A DNA stretch of 64,000 nucleotides from Halopiger aswanensis (GTDB lineage Archaea; Halobacteriota; Halobacteria; Halobacteriales; Natrialbaceae), in contig NZ_RAPO01000001.1 in assembly GCF_003610195.1 (NCBI RefSeq), forward strand, positions 124,001 to 188,000, in the 5' to 3' direction. The translations under genes and the position numbers were made by a program. Below, in pieces: positions 17,932 through 27,112 of the stretch. The notes under the pieces are model-generated. The model had not been told where the DNA came from. It searched no databases and was given only the letters and a program-made list of their open reading frames with translations. The number at the start of each line of letters is the position of its first letter. Position 1 is the first letter of the stretch.

Positions 17932-19044
17932 CTACCGCTGCACCGCCCGCCGGTACTGTACCGGCCACTCCTGGGCCGCGTCGTCCTCGAGTTCGCCGGC
18001 CGCGCGCAGCCCGAAGTAGGGGTCGCGCAGGAATTCTCGCCCCACGAGCACGAGGTCCGCGCGCCCGTTGCGGACGAGCGCGTCGGCTTGCTCGGGTTCG
18101 GTCACGCCGCCGACCGCGCCGACGGCGAGGTCGTCGGTGCCCTCGCGGACCGCTTCGGCCAGCGGGACCTGGAAGTTCGGCCCGCCGGGAACCCGCTGAT
18201 CGGGGTGGAGCCCGCCGGAACTGACGTCGAGCAGGTCGACGCCGAGGTCGGCGAGGTCGCCGGCCAGTCGCACTGACTGGTCGATATCCCACGATTCACG
18301 GTTCTCGAGCCAGTCGGTACCGGAGATGCGAACGAAGACCGGCTTCTCGTCGGGCCAGACGTCGCGGACGGCCCGGACGACTTCGCGGACCAGCCGCGTG
18401 CGGTTCTCGAAGCTCCCGCCGTAGTCGTCGTCGCGGTCGTTCGTGACCGGCGAGAGGAACTCGTGGAGCAGGTAGCCGTGGGCCGCGTGGACCTCGGCGA
18501 TTTCGAACCCGGCCTCGAGCGAGCGCTCGGCGGCGGCGCGGTAGGCGTCGATCACGCCCTCGATGTCGTCCTGATCGGCCTTCCGCATGGCCGGGCGGTC
18601 GCCCGCGAACGGCGGGTAGGCGTCGGGAGAGGGCGAAAGGACTTCGTACCCCTCCGCGCCGTCAGGGTCGGTCTCGTCCGGCGAGACCGGGACGTTGCCG
18701 TCCCACGGCCGGGTCTTGCTCCCCTTGTGGCCCGCGTGGGCCAGTTGGATGCCCGGAACCCCGCCCTGATCGCGGATAAATTCGGTGATCGGCTGCAGGG
18801 CTTCGGCGTGTTCGTCGCTCCAGATGCCCAGATCGTGGGGCGTGATCCGGCCGCGCGGTTCGACGGCCGTCGCCTCGGTCATGACGATCCCGGCGCCGCC
18901 GACGGCGCGGCTCCCGAGGTGCACGCGGTGCCACTCGGTCGGCAGCCCGTCGGTATCGCAGCTGTACTGACACATCGGAGAGACCGCGAGTCGATTGGGT
19001 ATCTCGAGATCGCGCAACGACAGGTCGGAGAAGAGGTCAGCCAT
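17932..19044 (-). CDS. NADH:flavin oxidoreductase (Old Yellow Enzyme, YqjM-like)
   Basis: 370 aa TIM-barrel flavoenzyme. ATG at 19044 gives the standard N-terminus (MADLFSDLSLRDLEIPNRLAVSPMCQYS would exceed display; key residues are Cys ~26 and Tyr ~28, typical of YqjM-class OYEs). Further motifs are QLAHAGHKGS, EVHAAHGYLLHEFLSP, NDRDDDYGGSFENR and the phosphate-binding loop GAVGGVT. The family reduces activated C=C bonds using FMN and NAD(P)H. The physiological substrate is unknown. It converges with mscS and diverges from btpA. Confidence 0.9.
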   Translation of the reverse strand: MADLFSDLSLRDLEIPNRLAVSPMCQYSCDTDGLPTEWHRVHLGSRAVGGAGIVMTEATAVEPRGRITPHDLGIWSDEHAEALQPITEFIRDQGGVPGIQLAHAGHKGSKTRPWDGNVPVSPDETDPDGAEGYEVLSPSPDAYPPFAGDRPAMRKADQDDIEGVIDAYRAAAERSLEAGFEIAEVHAAHGYLLHEFLSPVTNDRDDDYGGSFENRTRLVREVVRAVRDVWPDEKPVFVRISGTDWLENRESWDIDQSVRLAGDLADLGVDLLDVSSGGLHPDQRVPGGPNFQVPLAEAVREGTDDLAVGAVGGVTEPEQADALVRNGRADLVLVGREFLRDPYFGLRAAGELEDDAAQEWPVQYRRAVQR

Positions 19045-19223
19045 GGACGGTCGATCGTAGTGACGGCGGAGGAAAAACGACCGCGGACGGCGACGGCTTT
19101 GCCGGCTTGCGATTGCGTACCGATCGCGTTCGGTCCGCGGTCGCATCCGTCGTCCCGATGAGCGCGGATTCGTCGACGACGTGACGACGAATCGTATAAC
19201 CACCTCGAGATGCGATTTCCGGT

Positions 19224-20057
19224 ATGACTGAAGTGACACCTTTTGCGGACCGGTTCGAGGCCAACCGGCCGGTTCTGGGCATGGTACACTTGCCACCTCT
19301 CCCCGGCGCCCCGGCCTTCGACGGCGACCGCGCGGCGATCCGCGAGCGCGCCCTCGAGGACGCCTGCCGACTCGAGGACGGCGGCATCGACGGCATCGTG
19401 CTCGAGAACTTCGGCGACGCGCCCTTCTACCCCGAGTCGGTGCCGCCCCACGTCGTCGCCGAGATGACCGCCGTCGCGTCGGCGGTAACCGACGCGGTCG
19501 ACGTCCCGGTGGGAATCAACGTCCTGCGAAACGACGCCGAGGCGGCGCTGTCGATCGCGGCCGCCGCCGGCGCCGAGTTCGTCCGAGTCAACGTCCACGT
19601 CGGGACGGCCGCGACCGACCAGGGCGTCCTCGAAGGGCAGGCCCACGAGACCGTCCGGCTACGCGATCGTATCGACGCCGACGTGGCGATCCTCGCGGAC
19701 GTCCACGTCAAGCACGCGACGCCGATCGGCGAGACCGACATCGGACGGGCCGCCCTCGAGACGGTCGGGCGCGGCCGCGCGGACGGCGTCATCGTCTCCG
19801 GATCCGGAACCGGCGCCGAGACGTCGCTCGAGGAGGTTGAGCGTGTCACCGACGCGCTTGCGGACCGTGAGGCCCCAGTACTCATCGGCAGCGGCGTCAC
19901 GCGCGAGACGGTAGGGGACTGCTTTGGGGCGGGAGCCAGCGGCGCGATCGTCGGCACGGCGCTCAAGGCGGACGGCGAGACGACGAACCCCGTCTCGAGG
20001 GAGCGCGTGGAATCGCTCGTCGACGCCGCGCGGACGGCGGGCTCGAGCGACGCGTAG
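19224..20057 (+). CDS. BtpA/SgcQ family TIM-barrel protein
   Basis: 277 aa. It begins with the family signature NRPVLGMVHLPPLPGAP and has DGIVLENFGDAPF, VPVGINVLRND, FVRVNVHVG and a C-terminal phosphate-binding-like GSGVTRETV. Cyanobacterial BtpA affects photosystem I accumulation, while bacterial SgcQ lies in sugar clusters, so no firm reaction can be given. In archaea it is often annotated as a membrane-complex biogenesis protein, which remains a name rather than a proven role here. Confidence 0.85.
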   Translation: MTEVTPFADRFEANRPVLGMVHLPPLPGAPAFDGDRAAIRERALEDACRLEDGGIDGIVLENFGDAPFYPESVPPHVVAEMTAVASAVTDAVDVPVGINVLRNDAEAALSIAAAAGAEFVRVNVHVGTAATDQGVLEGQAHETVRLRDRIDADVAILADVHVKHATPIGETDIGRAALETVGRGRADGVIVSGSGTGAETSLEEVERVTDALADREAPVLIGSGVTRETVGDCFGAGASGAIVGTALKADGETTNPVSRERVESLVDAARTAGSSDA

Positions 20058-20081
20058 TGCGCGAAAAGGGGACCGTCGGAT

Positions 20082-21377
20082 TCAGAGTCCGAGCATCAGT
20101 GGCCCGATCAGTACGCCCATCAGGTGCACGCGCCGGGCTCGCAGCCGAACCGGAACCAGTCCGATCGCCGTCGCGGCGACGAAGATTGCGATGCCGATCG
20201 GACCGGCGAACAGCACCGAGAGAACGAGCAACAGCGCGAGTACGGCCGCCGAGAGCTTCCAGTACGTGAGTCGACCGACTACCTCGAGGTAGGCGTCGCC
20301 GACGATAATTACGAGGACGAAGCCGAGCAGTCCGGCGACGACGATGCTCGCGATCAGGACGGGTAGCTCGAGGGGCGCGTTCACGTTCTCGAAGGCAACC
20401 ATCACGCCGGTTCGCGGTTGGCCGATGGCGACCAGCGCAAAGAGAGCGAAGATGGTGTTCGCCGTGTCGACGCCGCTGGTTGCGACGATGTAGCCGCGGT
20501 CGCTGGCGCCGCCGGGGACGACTACCAGCACCGCGACGGCGGCGATGGCCGCTGAGACGCCGGGTATGTAGCCGACGACGGCACCCGCCAGCGCGCCCGC
20601 GAGCGCTGTCGTCCCGACGAGCCGCTTCGACGTCGCGATTCCCTCGCCGTCTTGGGGCGGAATCCCGCTCCCGAATATCGCATCGATCAACACCGGCGCG
20701 CCGAACAACCCCGCGAACAGTGGCGCGAGCGTCCCGCCGGCCTCGAGGGGCGCGGTCGGCTCGAGATCGAGGGTGAGCCAGCCGAGGCCGGCGGCGAGCG
20801 CGAACGAAAGGGCGCCGCCGACCATCCGGCGCCACGTTCGTTCGGCGGAGATCAGCGCGACGACGACCGCGGCTAAGACGAGCGATAGGTGCGCCCGGAC
20901 CGTCGGATAGACGGCCGTCACACCTCTGGTGATCGGTACCGCGAGCGGCACGGCCGCGAGGACGGCGAGGATACTCCCCAGCGCGGACAGCCGGATCGCT
21001 TCGTAGCCGCGGCCCTCGAGAACCATCCGGTGGCCGGGCAGCGCCGTGATCGCCATCTCGGCGTCGGGGACGCCGAGCGCCATCGCGGGGACGGCGTTCA
21101 GAAAGGTGTGGACGACGCCGGCCGCGAGCATCGCGCAGCCGACGAACAGCGGCGGGCCCGGCACCGCGGGCGCGACGCCGGCCAGCAGGAGCGCGAAGTT
21201 GTTGGCGTGCAGGCCCGGGACGAGGCCGCTACAACCCCCGAGCAGACAGCCGGCGAGGGTCCACGCGAGCAACTGCGCTGTCAGCCGTGGATCGAGGGCC
21301 AGATCGATCGGCGCGATTGACGCGGCTGCCGCCGACGCACTAGATGCGGCTATCGCCGCAGCGACTGGCCCAGCCAT
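20082..21377 (-). CDS. TctA-like (DUF112) tricarboxylate transporter permease-type membrane protein
   Basis: 431 aa with ten or more hydrophobic segments. It has the TctA/DUF112 motifs GLVPGLHANNFAL near the N-terminus and GYIPGVSAAIAAV in the centre, two related Pro-Gly loops typical of this family. Bacterial TctA works with TctB and a periplasmic TctC. No such partners are nearby, as is usual for the archaeal stand-alone form. The substrate is unknown. It converges with btpA, only 24 bp away. Confidence 0.82.
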   Translation of the reverse strand: MAGPVAAAIAASSASAAAASIAPIDLALDPRLTAQLLAWTLAGCLLGGCSGLVPGLHANNFALLLAGVAPAVPGPPLFVGCAMLAAGVVHTFLNAVPAMALGVPDAEMAITALPGHRMVLEGRGYEAIRLSALGSILAVLAAVPLAVPITRGVTAVYPTVRAHLSLVLAAVVVALISAERTWRRMVGGALSFALAAGLGWLTLDLEPTAPLEAGGTLAPLFAGLFGAPVLIDAIFGSGIPPQDGEGIATSKRLVGTTALAGALAGAVVGYIPGVSAAIAAVAVLVVVPGGASDRGYIVATSGVDTANTIFALFALVAIGQPRTGVMVAFENVNAPLELPVLIASIVVAGLLGFVLVIIVGDAYLEVVGRLTYWKLSAAVLALLLVLSVLFAGPIGIAIFVAATAIGLVPVRLRARRVHLMGVLIGPLMLGL

Positions 21378-21440
21378 CGTTCGTGCTGGCCGCCCGTTCG
21401 TACTTAAATCCGGGCTCGCGCTCGAGCGGTGTCGACCATA

Positions 21441-22505
21441 TTACTGCCCCGTCCAGAGTCCTTGCTCGAGATCGAGCAGCGCCACGATGACCACGTGGGG
21501 CAGCGTCAGCACGGCGATGCCGACTAAATACAGCGCGGCAACGTCGGGGACCGTCGCGGGTGTCCGCGGAACGGCGACCGCCAGTGCAGCGAAGACAGCG
21601 AGCGCACCGGCGGTCAGCGGCGCAGCATCGCGTGCGAATCGACCGATCGCGCCTCGAACGTCGCCATTTGCCAGCGCCGCGACCGCCGCGTCGTCGACCA
21701 GCAGCGTCCGGAGGATGTGCCGCACCGAATGCCAGCCGGTGAAGTAGAGGCCGATCGCGAGGATCGGCGGCACGACGTCGAAGAAGGCCGCGAGGCCGAG
21801 CGTCTCGCTCGCGTCGAGCAGCCAGGGCTCGAGGTCGTCCGTCCGGCGATAGCCGAGTGCGAGCGTGGCGACGACGAGGGTTCCGAAGCCGACGCCGATA
21901 GCGTGGCGAACCGCCGGTCGGAACGCGCCCTCGAGCGCGGCCGCCGCACCGGGATCGAACAGGCTGACGAGGGAACCCGCGACGAACCCGTACTGATCGG
22001 GGAAGGCGACGAGCGGCACGAGCATCGGCAGGCCGCCGCGGACGACGAGCGCGAGTCCCTTCCGAGCGGGCGTCTCGAGATAGCTGACGCCGGTCAGTTC
22101 GCACAGCGCGTAGACGTCGCCCTGGCCCCAGTGGACGAGGGTGAGGAGGATGAACAGCGCGAACGAGACCGCAGGGGCGACGAACCAGAGAGCCGCGTAC
22201 GCGCCGCCGATCGCGAGATAGCAGCCCCCGACGAGTGCCAGTGCTCGAGGAGTAACGGATTGGCCCCGCGAACGCGGCAGGACAAGGTGGTCGACGGCAC
22301 CGTGGGGAAGCCCGAGTACGACGACGCTGGCGGCCAGCGGTGCGTACTGATAGACTAGCGGGATCGAGTCAGCGACTACGCTGATTACGAGTCCCAAAAT
22401 GATTGTGACCAGTCCCGCCACGTGGCTCGCACCCGCCGCCCGTCGACGGGCGTTCACCGCCGTATCCGTCTCCGATGAAGCCCGATTCGCCACGTCAGCG
22501 AGCAT
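21441..22505 (-). CDS. blh: Brp/Blh beta-carotene 15,15'-dioxygenase
   Basis: 354 aa polytopic membrane enzyme that cleaves beta-carotene into two retinals for rhodopsins. The proposed iron-ligand motifs are present: GLPHGAVDHLVLPR (His68, His73), LVHWGQGD (His125) and GWHSVRH (His259, His263), plus LPHVVIVALLD at the C-terminus. The ATG at 22505 overlaps the upstream lycopene cyclase by 11 bp, a natural pathway order (lycopene to beta-carotene to retinal). No rhodopsin gene is in this window. Confidence 0.9.
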   Translation of the reverse strand: MLADVANRASSETDTAVNARRRAAGASHVAGLVTIILGLVISVVADSIPLVYQYAPLAASVVVLGLPHGAVDHLVLPRSRGQSVTPRALALVGGCYLAIGGAYAALWFVAPAVSFALFILLTLVHWGQGDVYALCELTGVSYLETPARKGLALVVRGGLPMLVPLVAFPDQYGFVAGSLVSLFDPGAAAALEGAFRPAVRHAIGVGFGTLVVATLALGYRRTDDLEPWLLDASETLGLAAFFDVVPPILAIGLYFTGWHSVRHILRTLLVDDAAVAALANGDVRGAIGRFARDAAPLTAGALAVFAALAVAVPRTPATVPDVAALYLVGIAVLTLPHVVIVALLDLEQGLWTGQ

Positions 22506-23382
22506 CGGCTGAGTCAGCGTCGGGGTTCGGTTCCGGCTCCGTCTCTCGGTTCGTCTCCACTCTCTGTACCGGTCGGCTCGAGCGGCGTCCAATCCGCCGG
22601 AGATCGTCGACCGAGGGCAGTTCGTCGGCTCGCTCGACGACCCACGCGTAGAGGACGATCCCCTGGACCACGAAGGCGTTCGTCGCGAGGAAAAACAGCG
22701 CCTCCTCGAGCGGGAGGCCGGCGAGCGCGTAGCCGGTCGTGTGGGTTTCGGAGATGATCCAGAGCCCCCACTCGAGGGCGAGCCGGTCGGCGAACCAGAG
22801 GTAGAGCGTCGGTAGCGCGATCGCGACCCCGACGAACCGTCGGATCGCCCAGAGGTAGGGTGCTCCGAACGCCCACTGCAGCGTGAGGATCGGCCCGGCC
22901 CACAGCACCAGGGCACCGAGGTAGTAGGTCTCGGTCGACCCCGAACTCAGCAGCTCCCATCCGAGACCGATGACGGTGAGGCCGGCACAGCAGCCGGCGA
23001 TACGGTGTCGGCCCGGTAGCTCCAGTTTCAGTCCCAGTTCCACCGACCGCTCGGACCCCGGCGGTCCGAACTGCACCAGCACGAGCGCGGTCAGGATCGG
23101 CTGGAGCACGAAAAAGAGGTACTCCTCGAGCGGCGTGTGCCAGAGCGTTCCGCGAACGACGCCCTCGCCGTACCACCACACGCCCTGCGGGATCAGGAGG
23201 TTCGTCCACGGCGTGGTGTAGACGACCGCGAGGGCGACGATGATCGCCAGTCCGGTTCCGACTCGACGGCTCCACCGGCGTCGCGCCTGCGACGATTCGG
23301 CCCGCCGGTATGCGAGCCAGCCCAGCGCGAGGATCGGCGGGCACAGAAACGCCGCGTGAAACTCGAGGTAGCTCAGCGTCAT
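22495..23382 (-). CDS. crtY: Lycopene beta-cyclase, CrtYcd/CarRA-type membrane protein
   Basis: 295 aa with about seven membrane helices, built as two homologous lycopene-cyclase domains. Each contains the hallmark P-L-E-E motif: TPLEEYLFFVLQP near residue 83 and LPLEEALFFLATN near residue 225. It converts lycopene to beta-carotene. The C-terminal ~45 residues are hydrophilic and acidic. The downstream blh overlaps by 11 bp. ATG at 23382 (MTLSYLEFHAAFL) is the usual family start. Confidence 0.92.
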   Translation of the reverse strand: MTLSYLEFHAAFLCPPILALGWLAYRRAESSQARRRWSRRVGTGLAIIVALAVVYTTPWTNLLIPQGVWWYGEGVVRGTLWHTPLEEYLFFVLQPILTALVLVQFGPPGSERSVELGLKLELPGRHRIAGCCAGLTVIGLGWELLSSGSTETYYLGALVLWAGPILTLQWAFGAPYLWAIRRFVGVAIALPTLYLWFADRLALEWGLWIISETHTTGYALAGLPLEEALFFLATNAFVVQGIVLYAWVVERADELPSVDDLRRIGRRSSRPVQRVETNRETEPEPNPDADSADAR

Positions 23383-23534
23383 CGGGTCCCGCGGCGATAG
23401 ATCAGTAGTTCGGTCATTCGATCGGTCTCACCGTAGCGTGGCGACTGGACCGACGTAAAGAATCGGGCCAACTGGGAAAAACACCCGTCCGACGTCGGCC
23501 AGTCGTCAAGGATCGCGCGTTCGTATGCCGGTCC

Positions 23535-24602
23535 ATGCAGACCGTGTTGCTGCGACAACGGTCCCGTCTGTCGCTCGAACGTCTCGGCATCCAGGGGTCG
23601 CGGATCGCGCTGCTTGCGCTCGTTCTCGGATTCGGCCTCGGCGCTGTCGCCGGGTGGTCACTTTCGCTCGAGGCGCAACTGCTCGTTTACCTCGTCGGAA
23701 TGATCGGGCTGAACCTTCCCCACGGCGGGTACGAGCACGTCGTCAACCTCCGCGGGCGCGGCGTTCGGTTCGGCGTCCGGTACGTGGCGCTGTACCTGCT
23801 CTGTCTGGCCGCGTTCGTCGCGGCGTTCTTTCTCACGCCGATCGTCGCACTGGGGATCGGCTTTACCGCTGCGATCGCGAAGGCCGGCTACGGCGATCTG
23901 CGGGTGCTCGACGCGATAGCGGGGCGCAATCGGCTCGAGGGACGACCACGCCGTACTCGGCGAATTCTGGCCGGTTTCGTCCGCGGCGGCAGCGTGCTGA
24001 TCGTCCCGCTGCTGGCTCATCCGGGACCGTTCTACGGGACCGCGGCGTACATTGCGAGCGTCGTCGATCCCGGTGCGGCGGTCGTCCTCCGCGAATCGTT
24101 GCCGGCCGTCCGATTACTGGTCGGCGCCGTGTTCGGAACGGCGATCGTCGGATACGTCACACTCGGTACCGTCGACGCTATTCGATCGCTCGAGCGCGAG
24201 CCCGCCCGTTCGCGGTCGTGGCTCTCCGACGCGGCCGAAACGACGCTCCTGCTGACGTACTTCGTCGTCGTCCCGCCCATCGTCGCGGTCGGACTGTACT
24301 TCCCGCTGTGGTACTCGCTGCGACAACTCGCGCGCGAGCGATTGGCGACGCGGCCCGGACCGAACGCTGTCGAGTCCTCGAGACGCGCGACCGCCGGCGC
24401 CGTCCTCGCAGTTGGCGCGGCGACCGCGGCGGTCGCGGGGCTCCTCTGGATTCTCGTCCCGAATCCGCTCGGCGGCGGCGAACTCCTGCCGGGACTGGTC
24501 GCCTTCTACACGCTCTTCGTCTGCCTCATCGCCCTGCCCCACGTCGCCGTCGGCGAGTGGTTCGATCGCCGCGGCGGGATCTGGTACGTTCGGCAGTCGT
24601 GA
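23535..24602 (+). CDS. Brp/Blh-like membrane protein lacking metal-ligand histidines
   Basis: 355 aa with the same length, topology and motif spacing as the Blh at 21441, so it is a paralogue. NLPHGGYEH (His63, His68) and the C-terminal LPHVAVGEW are kept. The VHWGQGD motif is AKAGYGD (His replaced by Lys116), and WHSVRH is WYSLRQ (Tyr260, Gln264). Three of the four proposed iron ligands are therefore gone, and dioxygenase activity is unlikely. It may be a carotenoid-binding or chaperone-like relative. It diverges from crtY-blh across a 152-bp gap. Confidence 0.78.
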   Translation: MQTVLLRQRSRLSLERLGIQGSRIALLALVLGFGLGAVAGWSLSLEAQLLVYLVGMIGLNLPHGGYEHVVNLRGRGVRFGVRYVALYLLCLAAFVAAFFLTPIVALGIGFTAAIAKAGYGDLRVLDAIAGRNRLEGRPRRTRRILAGFVRGGSVLIVPLLAHPGPFYGTAAYIASVVDPGAAVVLRESLPAVRLLVGAVFGTAIVGYVTLGTVDAIRSLEREPARSRSWLSDAAETTLLLTYFVVVPPIVAVGLYFPLWYSLRQLARERLATRPGPNAVESSRRATAGAVLAVGAATAAVAGLLWILVPNPLGGGELLPGLVAFYTLFVCLIALPHVAVGEWFDRRGGIWYVRQS

Positions 24603-24733
24603 ATCAGATCGCTATCGTCCGATCGTCGGTCCCGCTACGGAGGCGGTGGCGTCGACGCTCGAGCCGCTACTCCTCAGACAACTGTAACCGCAAGCAGGTC
24701 ACAGCACCGCCGCTCTACGGTCGTGGACGCGCC

Positions 24734-24770
24734 AAAAAATCGGAAGGTTGTCTAACTCGTCGGAACCGAC
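24734..24770 (-). terminator. Terminator of the L1-L10-L12 operon
   Basis: Directly after the rpl12 stop, the minus strand has a perfect GTCGG-TT-CCGAC hairpin (24759-24770). About 20 nt further on there is a run of six T (24734-24739 as A on the plus strand). T-rich tracts are the main archaeal termination signal. Confidence 0.5.
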
Positions 24771-25121
24771 TTAGCCGAAGAGCTCGCCGAGGCCTTCGCC
24801 GCCGGCGCCCTCGTCTTCGTCGTCGTCCTCGTCCTCGTCCGTCGTGTCCGGGACGTCGCTGGTTTCTTCGGCTTCTTCTTCCTCGGCACCGCCTTCGGCG
24901 CCGCCCGCAGCGGCACCGCCCGCGGCGGCTCCGCCGGCGGGGACGGCAGCGGCTTCCTCGACCGCTTCGTCGATGTCGACGTCCTCGAGTGCGGCGACGA
25001 GCGCCTTGACACGGGACTCTTCGACGTCGACGCCAGCGGCGTCGAGCACGTCGGTGAGGTTGTCTTCGTTGATCTCTTCGCCCGATTCGTTCAGGATGAG
25101 TGCAGCGTATACGTATTCCAT
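24771..25121 (-). CDS. rpl12: 50S ribosomal protein L12/P1
   Basis: 116 aa archaeal P1-type stalk protein. The N-terminal helical dimerisation domain ([17 protein letters not shown]) is followed by an Ala/Gly-rich hinge, a strongly acidic stretch, and the C-terminal LGELFG tail that recruits translation factors. It is the last gene of L1-L10-L12, 24 bp after L10, with a GGAGG Shine-Dalgarno 8-12 nt before the ATG. Confidence 0.97.
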   Translation of the reverse strand: MEYVYAALILNESGEEINEDNLTDVLDAAGVDVEESRVKALVAALEDVDIDEAVEEAAAVPAGGAAAGGAAAGGAEGGAEEEEAEETSDVPDTTDEDEDDDEDEGAGGEGLGELFG

Positions 25122-25145
25122 TGTTGTATCCTCCGTTAGTGGTCG

Positions 25146-26195
25146 TTAGCCGAACATCTCGCCGAGACCGGCTGCGCCGTCACCGTCGTCTTCGTCATCG
25201 TCGGTGTCGGCGTCCTCGGCCTCGGAGTCGTCCTCTTCGTCTGCCGATTCGTCCTCGCCCTCGTCCTCGGCGGCCGCTTCAGCGTCAGCTTCGGCAGCGG
25301 GCGCCTCGACGTCCTGCAGTTCCTCGGGCAGGGCTTCCTCGTCGTCGATCTGGGCGGCGAGCGCACGAACCTGTGCGTCGGCCTTGCTGACGAGGTCGGG
25401 CATGAGGGCTTCGTCCTCGATCGCGGCCTGCAGGCCGAGGCTCTTGGCCTCGCCCGTGGCCTTGGCGATAAGCGTCGGCGCCGTCGCCGCGGTCGGGTAC
25501 TCCGCGTTGATCGCGAGGTTCCGTGCGCGAGCGGCGGCCGTCGCGATGTCGCTCTCGTAGGCCTCGACGTCGATGTCGAGGTCCTCCGGGTCGAAGAGCA
25601 CGCCGTCGGCGATGACGGCGCGCAGGTCGAGCCCGACTTCCTTGGGCTCGATACCCAGTTCGTTGAGGACGTTGGCCAGATCCGCAGAGACTTCCTCGCC
25701 GGCCTCGAGGACCGTCGAGTCCTCCATGACCTGGATCGAACCGTCCTCGATGCGCGCGTTCGCGCCGATGCTCTGCAGTTCGCCGACGAACGGACCGGGA
25801 TCGATCCCGGTGTCACCCTCGGGGATGACGATGTCGTTCGGGGCGACTTCCCCTTCGTTGATCGGAGCGGGCGTCTTGGACGCCTCGAGCTCCTTGTAGA
25901 GGGTGAAGGGGTTGTCGTTCGTCGCGATCAGGCCGACGTGGCCCTCGACGTGTTCGACGAGGTCGTCGTAGCCGGCGTCCTCGAGCGCGCGGATCTGCAG
26001 GGTATTGCGGCTGACGCGCAGCTCTGCGGTGCCGTACAGATCGCGGCGCATGTCCTGCAGCTGCTTCGAGGGGATACCGGTGAGGCCGACGATGCCGACG
26101 CTCTCGTAGTCGGCGAGCAGGTCGGCGAGTTCGTCGACCTCTTCTCGCTTCCACTGGGGAAGGTTCTCGGTTTTGCGTTCAGCCTGTGCGCTCAT
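25146..26195 (-). CDS. rpl10: 50S ribosomal protein L10/P0
   Basis: 349 aa. It is the archaeal P0 scaffold of the ribosomal stalk, binding 23S rRNA through its N-terminal domain ([37 protein letters not shown]) and several L12 dimers through C-terminal helices. The acidic, Ala-rich hinge ends in LGEMFG, matching the P-protein C-terminal peptide of rpl12. ATG at 26195 is 1 bp from the L1 stop. A longer in-frame extension would run into L1 and was rejected. Confidence 0.97.
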   Translation of the reverse strand: MSAQAERKTENLPQWKREEVDELADLLADYESVGIVGLTGIPSKQLQDMRRDLYGTAELRVSRNTLQIRALEDAGYDDLVEHVEGHVGLIATNDNPFTLYKELEASKTPAPINEGEVAPNDIVIPEGDTGIDPGPFVGELQSIGANARIEDGSIQVMEDSTVLEAGEEVSADLANVLNELGIEPKEVGLDLRAVIADGVLFDPEDLDIDVEAYESDIATAAARARNLAINAEYPTAATAPTLIAKATGEAKSLGLQAAIEDEALMPDLVSKADAQVRALAAQIDDEEALPEELQDVEAPAAEADAEAAAEDEGEDESADEEDDSEAEDADTDDDEDDGDGAAGLGEMFG

Positions 26196-26196
26196 A

Positions 26197-26829
26197 TTAG
26201 GCCACCTCCACGGACGGCCCCATCGTCGTCTTGACGTAGACGGCGTCGATGTTCTGGGGCCCCTTCTCGAGGTCGGCGTGCAGGCGTCGCAGGATGACGT
26301 CGATGTTGTCGGCGACGTCCTCGGCATCCATCTCCTCGGAGCCGACGAGCGTGTGGAACGTGCGTCGGTCACCCGAGCGAAGCTGCACGGTGTTCTTGAG
26401 CCGGTTGACGGTCTCGACGACGTCCTCGTCGGGCGAGAGCGGGTCCGGCATCTTCCCCCGGGGACCGAGGATGGTACCCAGGTGCCGGGCGATATCTTGC
26501 ATCATCGCCTCTTCGGCGATGAAGAAGTCCGTCTCGTCGGCCATATCCTTGGCTTCGTCGTCGTCAAGGTCGGCCACGTCGTCCTCCGAAAGGACCTCGT
26601 CCGCGACCTCCTCGGCGCGGACGGCGGTTTCTCCTTCGGCGATGACGACGATTCGCGTCTCCTGTCCGGTTCCGGACGGGAGCACGACGGACTCGTCAAC
26701 ACGGTTCGACGGTTCGTTCAGGTCAAGGTCGCGCAGGTTGATCGCGAGGTCCACCGTCTCGGTAAAGTTCCGGTCCGGCGACTCCTCGAGTGCGCGAGCC
26801 ACTGCGGTTTCAATATCCGAATCTGCCAT
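26197..26829 (-). CDS. rpl1: 50S ribosomal protein L1
   Basis: 210 aa. It binds the mobile L1 stalk of 23S rRNA and in archaea also represses its own mRNA. The signature [20 protein letters not shown] is at residues ~116-135 and [10 protein letters not shown] at the C-terminus. It is first in the L1-L10-L12 unit, with a Shine-Dalgarno GGAGGTGA just upstream and a structured leader (see separate entry). Confidence 0.97.
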   Translation of the reverse strand: MADSDIETAVARALEESPDRNFTETVDLAINLRDLDLNEPSNRVDESVVLPSGTGQETRIVVIAEGETAVRAEEVADEVLSEDDVADLDDDEAKDMADETDFFIAEEAMMQDIARHLGTILGPRGKMPDPLSPDEDVVETVNRLKNTVQLRSGDRRTFHTLVGSEEMDAEDVADNIDVILRRLHADLEKGPQNIDAVYVKTTMGPSVEVA

Positions 26830-26925
26830 CGTTCACCTCCGTAGTACGCAGGGTTGCTCCTACGGGTCAGTGAAACAGGCTAGGCCTGTCTCTGTTGAAG
26901 CAAATGCCATGTCGAACTTAAACCC
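26830..26925 (-). promoter_or_regulatory. L1 operon promoter and candidate L1-binding leader hairpin
   Basis: On the minus strand a TATA-like TTTAAG (26918-26923) would place the start near 26895, giving a leader of roughly 65-70 nt. This is an unusually long leader for a haloarchaeal gene, but L1 operons are known to have one. A hairpin with arms CCGTAG/CTACGG (26839-26844 and 26860-26865, 15-nt loop) sits directly against the Shine-Dalgarno. A second stem, ACAGGC/GCCTGT, lies at 26875-26889. Autoregulation by L1 is established for archaeal homologues; the exact site here is inferred. Confidence 0.6.
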
Positions 26926-27112
26926 GTCGAACTGCGATCCTCGCGGGTCCGTCTAACCGGTAGCGTGCGGCGCTGTCACATCCGATACGCCACCGCTCGA
27001 TCTCACAGCGGTCGGCGCGAGCTCCGCCATCACGTCCGGAAGCGTGAACGCCCAGCTACAACGACCTCCACCAACCAAAGGTAATATTAGACTGAACCAT
27101 AGTTGTAGACGT

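Noticed and set aside
23525-25009. 494-aa plus-strand ORF overlapping the Blh paralogue and rpl12
   Set aside because: Arg-rich shadow frame; both overlapped genes have clear families.
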